Shown here: positions 1 to 5,241 of the stretch, in pieces
Layout of the letters: each line of letters begins with the position of its first letter
Position numbering within the stretch: the stretch's first letter is position 1
Source of the DNA: Pedobacter sp.
Lineage (GTDB): Bacteria > Bacteroidota > Bacteroidia > Sphingobacteriales > Sphingobacteriaceae
NCBI GenBank assembly: GCA_004295885.1
Contig: SEDG01000267.1
Coordinates: forward strand, 1 to 5,241
Direction: 5' to 3'
Length of the DNA: 5,241 bases
The notes under the pieces: model-generated
Seen by the model: the letters and a program-made list of their open reading frames with translations, nothing else
What the model was told of the DNA's origin: nothing
The model's database searches: none
Position numbers and translations under genes: made by a program

Positions 1-52
1 TAATTATCCTTTGCTAAAAAGCTATTCTCTTGGCTTAAGCTTAACCTTTTAA
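1..52 (+). CDS. SusC/RagA-type TonB-dependent outer membrane receptor, C-terminal end only (partial)
   Basis: Reading from base 2, sixteen codons, NYPLLKSYSLGLSLTF, run to a TAA stop at 50-52. The pattern of a Tyr-Pro-Leu-Leu stretch, then Ser-Tyr-Ser-Leu-Gly and alternating hydrophobic residues ending in Phe, is what the last beta-strand of SusC-family receptors looks like. A terminal aromatic residue is the general signal by which outer-membrane barrels are recognised by the BAM machinery. The position agrees: SusC is nearly always encoded immediately upstream of SusD, and here a SusD gene starts 24 bp after this stop. SusC forms the TonB-powered channel through which ligand caught by SusD enters the periplasm. 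Only the tail is present, so plug, barrel and substrate class cannot be read. The identification rests on 16 residues plus gene order. Confidence 0.77.
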   Translation, partial: NYPLLKSYSLGLSLTF

Positions 53-76
53 TTATAAGAACTAAAGAATATTATT

Positions 77-1852
77 ATGAAAATAAATAAGTTATGGTTC
101 CTTTTAGCTATCATTAGCGCAGTAACCGCCTGCAAAAAACTAGATCAAGAACCTCAGTCCACAGCTTCAAAATCTGCAATTTTTGGCAGCGAAAACGGAT
201 TACAATTGTATGCAAATTCATTCTACAGCATTTTACCTGGCAACTCTACAAGCTTAGATGCAATGTCTGATTATCTAGCTGTTAAAGAGGTTCCAAGTTT
301 TATACAAGAAGGTGTTTATGCACCAAACCTAAGTTCTGGGTGGAGCTGGGGTGATTTAAGAAACATTAATTATTTCATTGTTAACAACAACGACCCAAAA
401 ATATCACCTGAAGCTAGGAGAAATTATTTAGGGTTAGCGAGGTTTTTTAGAGCCTATTTTTACTTTGAAAAAGTAAAAAGATTTGGAGATGTGCCATGGA
501 TAAACAAACCACTTGACGTTACCGACCCAACACTGTACAACGGCCGAGATAAAAGAACTTTAGTGATGGATTCTGTATTAGCCGATATCAATTACGCCGC
601 AGAGAACATCAAAAGTGTAAACGACCCATCTAGAAGCACTATTACAAAAGACGTAGCATTAGGATTAAAATCTAGAATTTGTCTATTTGAAGGTACTTTT
701 AGAAAATACCACACCGAGTTAAATTTGCAAAGTACAGCTTCTGAATGGTTAAACAATGCTGCCAGTGCGGCGAAAATCATAATGGATAAAAACACCTATT
801 CTATTAACACCGCAGGCGGACCGAGTAGCTCGTATCGTCAGCTTTTCATTAACCCAACGCCTATTAGTACTGAGGTGATGTTGTCTTCAATATGCGACTT
901 AACCTTAAATGTGTTAAATGAGGCAAACTGGTGGTGGACCAGCGGAACCTATGGCGCAAAAGCTAGTTTTACAAGAACCTTTATCAACACTTACCTAAAT
1001 ATTGATGGAACACCTTACACAGACAATCCAAACTATCCAACTATGTTATTTAAGGATGAGGTAAAAAATAGGGATTTAAGGCTTAAACAAACCATTCGCT
1101 CTGGAGATTATAAAAGAATAAGTGGCGGTTCTCAAGTTCCAGCTCCACCGGTATTTTCTTATACTTTTACAGGTTATCAGCCAATTAAATGGACTTTAGA
1201 CGATATGTATTATGATGCCGGCGCATTAAACATTAACTCAATTAGCATGATGAGATATGCAGAAATATTGTTAAATTATGCGGAGGCAAAAGCAGAGCTA
1301 GGAACCCTTACAGATCAAGACTGGGTTTTAACAGTTGGCAAATTACGTTCTAGAGCAGGCATTACTGGCGGTTTAACTGCAAAACCTATAATAGTTGATC
1401 CTTATCTAGTTGTTAACTATTTCCCAAATATAAGTGATGCCAGTATTTTGGAGATTAGAAGGGAACGAGGTATTGAACTGAGTTTAGAAGGACTAAGATT
1501 TGGTGATATCTTAAGATGGAAAAGAGGTGAATTAATGGAGAAAGAATGGAATGGATTTTACGTACCAGCTCTTAACACGCCAATGGACTTAAACGAAGAT
1601 GGCATTTTAGATGTTGCATTTTACCAGGGTACGAAACCAACGCCAGCGGTTACAGGTGTTACTTATGTAGATGTTTCTAACACGATTGGCGGAAAAGTTA
1701 ACTCGCAAAGATTAAAAAACGGAACTTCTGGTCAACTGATTTGGATGAATGAAATCTCTAGAAAGTGGAACGATAAACAATATTATTACCCTATTCCTCA
1801 GGCAGACGCACTCAGAAACCCAGCTCTTGGTCAAAATCCAGGTTGGTTTTAA
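77..1852 (+). CDS. RagB/SusD family nutrient-uptake outer membrane lipoprotein
   Basis: This is a surface lipoprotein that binds an oligomeric nutrient and delivers it to its SusC partner. At 591 residues it has full family length. Residues 1-18 form a lipoprotein signal peptide with the lipobox Val-Thr-Ala-Cys, making Cys19 the lipidated residue, followed by Lys-Lys-Leu-Asp. Family landmarks in order are: the helix around 117-141 (RAYFYFEKVKRFGDVPW), typical of the TPR-like N-terminal half; RYAEILLNYAEA at 393-404; LRSRAGI at 423-429; the block from EIRRERGIEL (459) to GDILRW (481); and the C-terminal YYPIPQAD (570-577) with the closing Asn-Pro-Gly-Trp (587-590). Residues 504-512 resemble a calcium-binding loop (Asp-x-Asn-x-Asp-Gly-x-x-Asp), and Trp285-287 form an unusual aromatic run. 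The ATG at 77 is chosen because the signal peptide starts directly there; the sequence before it is A/T-rich with no Shine-Dalgarno, which is normal in Bacteroidota. It follows the susC tail and precedes the hydrolase gene by 21 bp, so it is probably mid-operon. The ligand cannot be told from sequence alone. Confidence 0.96.
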   Translation: MKINKLWFLLAIISAVTACKKLDQEPQSTASKSAIFGSENGLQLYANSFYSILPGNSTSLDAMSDYLAVKEVPSFIQEGVYAPNLSSGWSWGDLRNINYFIVNNNDPKISPEARRNYLGLARFFRAYFYFEKVKRFGDVPWINKPLDVTDPTLYNGRDKRTLVMDSVLADINYAAENIKSVNDPSRSTITKDVALGLKSRICLFEGTFRKYHTELNLQSTASEWLNNAASAAKIIMDKNTYSINTAGGPSSSYRQLFINPTPISTEVMLSSICDLTLNVLNEANWWWTSGTYGAKASFTRTFINTYLNIDGTPYTDNPNYPTMLFKDEVKNRDLRLKQTIRSGDYKRISGGSQVPAPPVFSYTFTGYQPIKWTLDDMYYDAGALNINSISMMRYAEILLNYAEAKAELGTLTDQDWVLTVGKLRSRAGITGGLTAKPIIVDPYLVVNYFPNISDASILEIRRERGIELSLEGLRFGDILRWKRGELMEKEWNGFYVPALNTPMDLNEDGILDVAFYQGTKPTPAVTGVTYVDVSNTIGGKVNSQRLKNGTSGQLIWMNEISRKWNDKQYYYPIPQADALRNPALGQNPGWF

Positions 1853-1873
1853 CTTTCCATAAATTTATATAAA

Positions 1874-2710
1874 ATGAAATTAAAATTCTTAATCATTATT
1901 TTGATGTTTGCCATAACATCATTTAGCGTAAGTGCACAATCATTTAACATCGCCACTTTTAACATTAGATATGATAACCCTAGGGATTCTGGAAATCTTT
2001 GGATTGATCGTGCACCAATAGTTTCTAATCTTATCCGTTTCCATGAATTTGATGTTTTCGGCGTTCAAGAAGGACTAAAAAATCAATTAGATGACATCAG
2101 CAAGGCTTTACCAGAATATGCAAGATATGGTCGTGGTCGTGATGATGGTAAAGAAGCCGGCGAGCATTCGGCTATTTATTACAAAAAAGATAGATTTAAG
2201 TTATTAAAAAGTGGCGATTTCTGGCTGTCAGAAACACCTAATTTACCTGGCAAAGGATGGGATGCAACTTGTTGTAACAGGATATGTTCGTGGGTGTACC
2301 TAGAAGACATCAAAACCAATAAAAAATTCTACACTTTTAATGTACACTTTGATCATCAAGGAATTGTTGCCCGTAAAGAGAGTGGCAAATTAATGGTTCA
2401 GAAAATAAAAGAAATAGCTGCTAATGAACCTGTTTTATTAACTGGCGATCTTAATGGAAACAGAGAGAGCGAATGGTATTTATCAATAGCAAACTCTGGT
2501 GTAATCAAAGACACATTTACCGATGTTAAATATCCTTACTACAATAACTCATCTAGTAATGGGTTTAGAACTCCTCGAGGAATGGGAGTTATTGACCACA
2601 TCTTTATGTCAAAACAATTTAAAGTGACCAGATGGGGCATTTTAACAGATACTTATTTCGGGAAATACCCTTCTGATCACTTCCCTGTTATAGCAACAGT
2701 TAGCTTATAA
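1874..2710 (+). CDS. Secreted endonuclease/exonuclease/phosphatase (EEP) family metal-dependent hydrolase
   Basis: This 278-residue protein has a Sec signal peptide (Lys-rich start, hydrophobic core at about 5-16, likely cleavage after Val-Ser-Ala21) and is then a single EEP (DNase I-like) domain. All the usual metal and catalytic motifs are visible: Asn30 in TFNIR, Glu66 in VQEG, His158 in NVHFDHQG, Asp192 and Asn194 in TGDLNGN, Asp241-His242 in IDHIF, and the catalytic Asp268-His269 in SDHFP. The family cleaves phosphodiesters or phosphomonoesters with a divalent metal; members include nucleases, sphingomyelinases and inositol-phosphate phosphatases, so the substrate is open. Secretion makes intracellular DNA repair unlikely. 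The gene starts 21 bp after the susD stop and is followed by a terminator, so it is probably the last gene of the susC-susD operon and acts on the nutrient taken up by that pair. Cys133, Cys134 and Cys138 form an unusual cluster. There is no Shine-Dalgarno; the ATG at 1874 fits the signal peptide. Confidence 0.93.
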   Translation: MKLKFLIIILMFAITSFSVSAQSFNIATFNIRYDNPRDSGNLWIDRAPIVSNLIRFHEFDVFGVQEGLKNQLDDISKALPEYARYGRGRDDGKEAGEHSAIYYKKDRFKLLKSGDFWLSETPNLPGKGWDATCCNRICSWVYLEDIKTNKKFYTFNVHFDHQGIVARKESGKLMVQKIKEIAANEPVLLTGDLNGNRESEWYLSIANSGVIKDTFTDVKYPYYNNSSSNGFRTPRGMGVIDHIFMSKQFKVTRWGILTDTYFGKYPSDHFPVIATVSL

Positions 2711-2723
2711 AAAAATTCACATT

Positions 2724-2759
2724 AAAGGCTTGGGAACTAATCATTCTCAAGTCTTTTTT
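2724..2759 (+). terminator. Rho-independent terminator of the susC-susD-hydrolase operon
   Basis: It begins 13 bp after the hydrolase stop codon. Arm AAAGGCTTGGGAA (2724-2736) pairs with TTCTCAAGTCTTT (2744-2756) as a 13-bp stem with a 7-base loop, running into six T's (2754-2759). Two of the pairs are G-U wobbles that exist only in RNA transcribed from the plus strand; read on the minus strand they become A-C mismatches. The hairpin is therefore oriented to stop the plus-strand operon rather than the converging transglycosylase gene. Confidence 0.85.
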
Positions 2760-2807
2760 ATTAACAAACATCCAACAGAGTAACAGAAATCTATTCTCCT
2801 TTAGAAA

Positions 2808-2893
2808 AGCGGGAGCAGTAGCAGTTAGGGAAAATCAGTCCTGCTATTGCCTATAGCCCTCATAAAAATTCGGGGCTGTCGGCGCTATCAGGT
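2808..2893. repeat. Structured GC-rich intergenic element, probable degenerate dispersed repeat
   Basis: This segment in the convergent gap is clearly richer in G+C than its flanks and contains two consecutive hairpins. The first pairs GCAGTAGCAG (2815-2824) with CTGCTATTGC (2841-2850), ten pairs including one G-U, around a 16-base loop. The second pairs ATAGCCCT (2853-2860) with GGGGCTGT (2872-2879), eight pairs including two G-U, around an 11-base loop. There is no open reading frame of note and no T-tract after either hairpin, so it is not a typical terminator. From memory, similar segments with GGGGCTGTC and a downstream TATCAGGTTTATTTAGG recur between genes in Pedobacter-like genomes; with one copy in the window this cannot be confirmed here. 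Confidence 0.45.
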
Positions 2894-2949
2894 TTATTTA
2901 GGAAAACATCGTGGTTCTTGGCAAAAATACCAATAGATTTCAGAATTAA

Positions 2950-4311
2950 TTAGCTTTTTATCTTTAAAACCATACCTGGTTGTAAAGCAGCTTTTTTTAA
3001 TCCATTAGTCTTTTTAATACTGGCAACGGTTGCTCCATCAAATTTTTCGGCAATGCCAGATAAAGTATCTCCTGGTTTCACTTTGTAAGTAATGAATTCG
3101 GGTTTAACTGCAGTTTTAGCGATTGGAGCAGCATTTGAACCGTATATTTTTAAGGTCTGACCTGGAATAACAGTGTTGCTTTTCAATTCATTCCAAACCT
3201 TTAAATCTTGTACTTCTACATGTAATAAATTGGCAATAATGGTTAAATTCTGACCAGGTTTAACCTTATACACATTGCTTTTTGGCTTTGCCATTACCGC
3301 TTTGCTAGCTAAAGCTTTTTTACGCAAATCTCTTACATCATCTGTAGATGCTAAGAAAATACTTTTGTCGGTTTCAACATCGTTATTTAAAACATCATAA
3401 AGCTTAGCGAAGTCGTTCTGGTCTATTCTCGGTAAGATTAATCTTTTGGGCAACCCATTGGTTCCATTTACAATCTTCTTTTTGTAAGATGGATTTAAGC
3501 CATAAAGTGTTGATTCATCATAATTAATCGCCTTGGCAATATCGGCCAACGACACAAAATGATTAACCTGAATGGTATCTGTTTTTAAATTTATAGAAGG
3601 CGCTTGAGATACAATGCCGTGAGTTTGAGAATAGTTCATTAAATACACTGCAGCAATAAAAGCCGGCACATAATCACGGGTTTCTTTGGGTAAGAATTTT
3701 CTAATTTCCCAAAAATCCCTAGAACCTGCTTTATCGATGGCACGGGTAACATTTCCTTTTCCGCAATTATAGGCAGCAATTGCTAAAAGCCAGTCGCCTA
3801 GTTCTTCATAAGCATCTCTAAAATAAGCTGCCGCAGCATAACTGGCCTGAATTGGGTCTTTGCGTTCATCAACAAAGTTATCCATATTTAAGCCATAAGC
3901 CTTTGCAGTGCCAAACATAAACTGCCACATCCCAGTTGCGCCAACACGAGAAATGGCGTGTGGATTCATCGACGACTCGATAATTGGAAGATATTTAATC
4001 TCTGCTGGAATATTATAAGCTTTTAAAGCTCCCTCGAATATTGGAAAATAATAAGTTGATAGTCCAAGCATTTTCCCTAAGGGAACTGTTTTCTGAATAG
4101 AATCTAAGCGAAGCTTATAAGTTAAGTTTTGATTATAGAATAATAAATCCTTAACAACTGGAACAGGGACTGTATCCGGAGTTGCACTGGTAATCTTTTT
4201 AAGAAGAGAATCACTTTGTGCAGAACCGATAGCTATCGGTTTTACGGGGTTTTGAGCTTGAGCAGAAAAAAAAGCTAAAAAACTCAATAGGGTTAGTACT
4301 ATTCTTCTCAT
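2950..4311 (-). CDS. Periplasmic GH23 lytic murein transglycosylase with LysM repeats (MltD-like)
   Basis: The enzyme cleaves the MurNAc-GlcNAc bond of peptidoglycan with formation of 1,6-anhydro-MurNAc. The 453-residue protein has a Sec signal peptide (MRRIVLTLLSFLAFFSAQA, cleavage after Ala19) and no lipobox Cys, so it is soluble or wall-bound rather than lipid-anchored like E. coli MltD. A low-complexity linker and a lead-in region precede the SLT domain at about 88-228. The catalytic Glu112 lies in IIESSMNPHAISRVGATG, followed by MWQFM (128-132) and the AYNCGKGNV motif (180-188). Two clear LysM repeats, at about 347-390 (YKVKPGQNLTIIA) and 408-452 (YKVKPGDTLSGIA), give peptidoglycan binding. 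A weaker LysM-like unit is seen at 247-294. The start at 4311 is set by the signal peptide; no Shine-Dalgarno is seen. It lies 105 bp downstream of gatA on the same strand, separated by a palindromic element, and converges on the SusCD operon. I see no clear terminator after it. Confidence 0.95.
   Translation of the reverse strand: MRRIVLTLLSFLAFFSAQAQNPVKPIAIGSAQSDSLLKKITSATPDTVPVPVVKDLLFYNQNLTYKLRLDSIQKTVPLGKMLGLSTYYFPIFEGALKAYNIPAEIKYLPIIESSMNPHAISRVGATGMWQFMFGTAKAYGLNMDNFVDERKDPIQASYAAAAYFRDAYEELGDWLLAIAAYNCGKGNVTRAIDKAGSRDFWEIRKFLPKETRDYVPAFIAAVYLMNYSQTHGIVSQAPSINLKTDTIQVNHFVSLADIAKAINYDESTLYGLNPSYKKKIVNGTNGLPKRLILPRIDQNDFAKLYDVLNNDVETDKSIFLASTDDVRDLRKKALASKAVMAKPKSNVYKVKPGQNLTIIANLLHVEVQDLKVWNELKSNTVIPGQTLKIYGSNAAPIAKTAVKPEFITYKVKPGDTLSGIAEKFDGATVASIKKTNGLKKAALQPGMVLKIKS
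3430..3573 (-). other. Degenerate LysM-like unit within the lytic transglycosylase (residues 247-294)
   Basis: The segment opens with Ile-Gln-Val-Asn-His-Phe-Val-Ser-Leu-Ala-Asp-Ile-Ala, has a Leu-Tyr-Gly-Leu-Asn-Pro core (269-274) and ends in Leu-Ile-Leu-Pro (291-294). This follows the LysM order of opening strand, helix, Leu-x-x-x-Asn-Pro and closing strand, but lacks the usual Pro-Gly-Asp-Thr-Leu turn. The equivalent place in MltD-type enzymes often carries such a divergent LysM. The call rests on pattern alone. Confidence 0.55.
4224..4241. repeat. 18-bp perfect palindrome inside the transglycosylase coding sequence
   Basis: AACCGATAGCTATCGGTT is its own reverse complement over all 18 bases. 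On the minus strand it lies across codons 24-30, reading Lys-Pro-Ile-Ala-Ile-Gly-Ser, in the non-conserved linker just after the signal peptide. It resembles a palindrome with a CCGATAGCTATCGG core that I recall as common in Pedobacter-like genomes. It could be a mobile palindromic unit tolerated in a linker, or chance. Confidence 0.6.
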
Positions 4312-4345
4312 AGGCTGTTATAAATTCTCGTCATTTCTTATTTCA

Positions 4346-4415
4346 CGTCATCTAGAAATTAGGAGAGATCTGCTAGCAGAAAATTCCCGTCGCTCGGTAC
4401 GCAGTAGAAATAACG
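4346..4415. repeat. Degenerate intergenic palindromic repeat between gatA and the transglycosylase gene
   Basis: The centre is a perfect 12-bp palindrome, TCTGCTAGCAGA (4369-4380). Beyond a three-base mismatched bulge, GGAG (4362-4365) pairs with TTCC (4384-4387) with one G-U. The outer ends are weaker: CGTCAT at 4346-4351 faces ATAACG at 4410-4415 with one mismatch. The arrangement GTCAT...GGAGAGATCTGCTAGCAGA...GAAATAACG resembles a palindromic repeat I recall between genes of Sphingobacteriaceae, whose intact form begins GTCATTTCGAC and ends GTCGAAATGAC. This copy would be decayed. It occupies most of the 105-bp gap, starting one base after the gatA stop, and could influence read-through from gatA. 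Confidence 0.55.
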
Positions 4416-4416
4416 A

Positions 4417-5241
4417 TTAAGCTGTTAAAAAACTATGTGATAAATTGAGCAATTCTTGCTCGTTAAAGTGTTTGGTCATTAACTGAACACTTAACGGCAA
4501 ACCACTTTTATTATTGCCCAATGGTAGGGCAACTGCCGGAATACCAGCCAATGAAGCCAAAACAGTATAAATATCCGCCATGTACATCACTAGTGGGTCT
4601 TGCATATTTTCGCCGACTTTAAATGCGGGCGTAGGTGTAACAGGACTCAATAAGAAATCATATTCACCTAACAATTCATCAACTTTGTTTCTAATTAATC
4701 GACGAACTTGTTGCGCCTTTTGGTAATAAGCATCGTAATATCCTGCGCTCAATACAAATGTTCCAAGCATGATTCTACGCTTTACCTCTTCGCCAAAACC
4801 TTCGGCTCTTGATGTTTTGTAAAGGTTATTTAAACTTTCTGCTTGTGTATTTCTATAACCATAATGAACGCCGTCATATCTGGAAAGATTAGATGAAGCT
4901 TCTGCTGTTGTTAACACGTAATAAGCAGGAACCATGTAATCTAATAAATCAAAAGAAACATACTCGATGGTGTGCCCTTGAGATTTTAAAGTTTCAATCG
5001 CATTTAAAATGGCAGCTCTAATTTCAGAATCCAAAGCATCATTCTCAATGGTCTCTTTTAAGACAGCTATTTTTTTATTTCCGCCCTGCGATAAATTTTT
5101 AGAATAATTTGGGACAGGAAGAGAAGAAACTGTACTGTCGGCATCATCAACACCCGCTAAAACTTCTAGCAATAGAGCGGCATCGCTAACAGATGAGGTA
5201 ATGGTACCAACTTGGTCGAAAGATGATGCATAAGCGATCAC
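4417..5241 (-). CDS. gatA: Asp-tRNA(Asn)/Glu-tRNA(Gln) amidotransferase subunit A, C-terminal part (runs off the window)
   Basis: GatA is the glutaminase subunit of GatCAB, which turns Asp-tRNA(Asn) and/or Glu-tRNA(Gln) into the correctly charged tRNA in the cytoplasm. The 274 visible codons are roughly the last 55-60% of a protein of usual length near 480 residues. They match amidase-signature GatA proteins throughout: IAYASSFDQVGTIT at the window edge, AEASSNLSRYDGVHYGYR (113-130), EGFGEEVKRRIMLGTF (147-162), AGYYDAYYQKAQQVR (166-180), SPVTPTPAF (199-207) and SLAGIPAVALPLG (230-242). By my recalled alignment with S. aureus GatA, Arg156 and Asp223 of the visible part correspond to the glutamine-contacting Arg358 and Asp425, both conserved. 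The catalytic Lys-cisSer-Ser triad lies upstream, outside the window, so its integrity cannot be judged. The GTG at 5239-5241 is an internal codon, not the start. The stop is TAA at 4417-4419; the transglycosylase gene follows on the same strand. Confidence 0.95.
   Translation of the reverse strand: MIAYASSFDQVGTITSSVSDAALLLEVLAGVDDADSTVSSLPVPNYSKNLSQGGNKKIAVLKETIENDALDSEIRAAILNAIETLKSQGHTIEYVSFDLLDYMVPAYYVLTTAEASSNLSRYDGVHYGYRNTQAESLNNLYKTSRAEGFGEEVKRRIMLGTFVLSAGYYDAYYQKAQQVRRLIRNKVDELLGEYDFLLSPVTPTPAFKVGENMQDPLVMYMADIYTVLASLAGIPAVALPLGNNKSGLPLSVQLMTKHFNEQELLNLSHSFLTA

Noticed and set aside
4..76. Open frame starting just after the TAA at bases 1-3, ahead of susD
   Set aside because: It has no start codon of its own and is out of frame with susD; the frame from base 2 gives a convincing SusC C-terminus instead.
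592..795. Open frame of 67 codons on the minus strand
   Set aside because: It lies wholly inside susD on the opposite strand, resembles no known protein, and susD is strongly supported by family motifs through this stretch.
2711..2759. Bidirectional terminator serving both converging genes
   Set aside because: On the minus strand the two wobble pairs become A-C mismatches, and the T-rich stretch is displaced from the stem by several bases.
2918..2933. TTGG/CCAA hairpin as a terminator for the transglycosylase gene
   Set aside because: The stem is only four pairs and has no T-tract on the minus strand.
4330..4351. The two CGTCAT copies as a target-site duplication or regulator half-sites
   Set aside because: Both copies lie on the same side of the palindromic core and the match is only six bases, too short to support either reading.
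4312..4416. Promoter for the transglycosylase gene
   Set aside because: I find no convincing match to the Bacteroidota -33/-7 pattern (TTTG and TAnnTTTG) on the minus strand, so none is called.
5239..5241. GTG at the window edge as the start of gatA
   Set aside because: The sequence here matches the middle of GatA; the catalytic triad region must lie further upstream, so the codon is internal.
1..5241. tRNA, rRNA, CRISPR array, transposase or phage genes
   Set aside because: The three intergenic gaps are short and none shows a cloverleaf, a repeat-spacer series or transposase remnants; the rest is accounted for by ordinary genes.

Overview
The window looks like a chromosomal segment of a Bacteroidota bacterium, most likely of the Sphingobacteriaceae/Pedobacter type. 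The evidence is a SusC/SusD outer-membrane nutrient-uptake pair, AT-rich DNA, no Shine-Dalgarno-like sequence before any start codon, and short palindromic intergenic elements of a kind I associate with these genomes. The genus is an inference; only the phylum is well supported.

Layout. Bases 1-52 are the last codons of a SusC-type TonB-dependent receptor, ending in the C-terminal Phe typical of beta-barrel proteins. A complete SusD/RagB lipoprotein gene follows after 24 bp (77-1852), then after 21 bp a secreted endonuclease/exonuclease/phosphatase (EEP) family hydrolase (1874-2710). These three plus-strand genes are almost certainly one transcript, closed by a good intrinsic terminator at 2724-2759. 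The convergent gap that follows (to 2949) holds a structured, relatively GC-rich segment that looks like a dispersed repeat. On the minus strand lie a periplasmic GH23 lytic transglycosylase with LysM repeats (2950-4311) and, upstream of it in transcription order, the C-terminal 274 codons of gatA (4417-5241, running off the window). A degenerate palindromic element fills most of the 105-bp gap between these two genes.

How the genes work together. SusC (the channel) and SusD (the lid that captures ligand) import an oligomer across the outer membrane. The co-transcribed EEP enzyme probably cleaves a phosphodiester or phosphomonoester in the same nutrient, so the locus may handle a phosphorylated substrate rather than a plain glycan; no glycosidase is visible in the window. 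The minus-strand genes are housekeeping: peptidoglycan cleavage, and transamidation of misacylated tRNA. I see no previously undescribed multigene system. The points most worth a second look are the SusCD-EEP combination, the palindromic elements between genes, and an 18-bp perfect palindrome embedded in the transglycosylase coding sequence.
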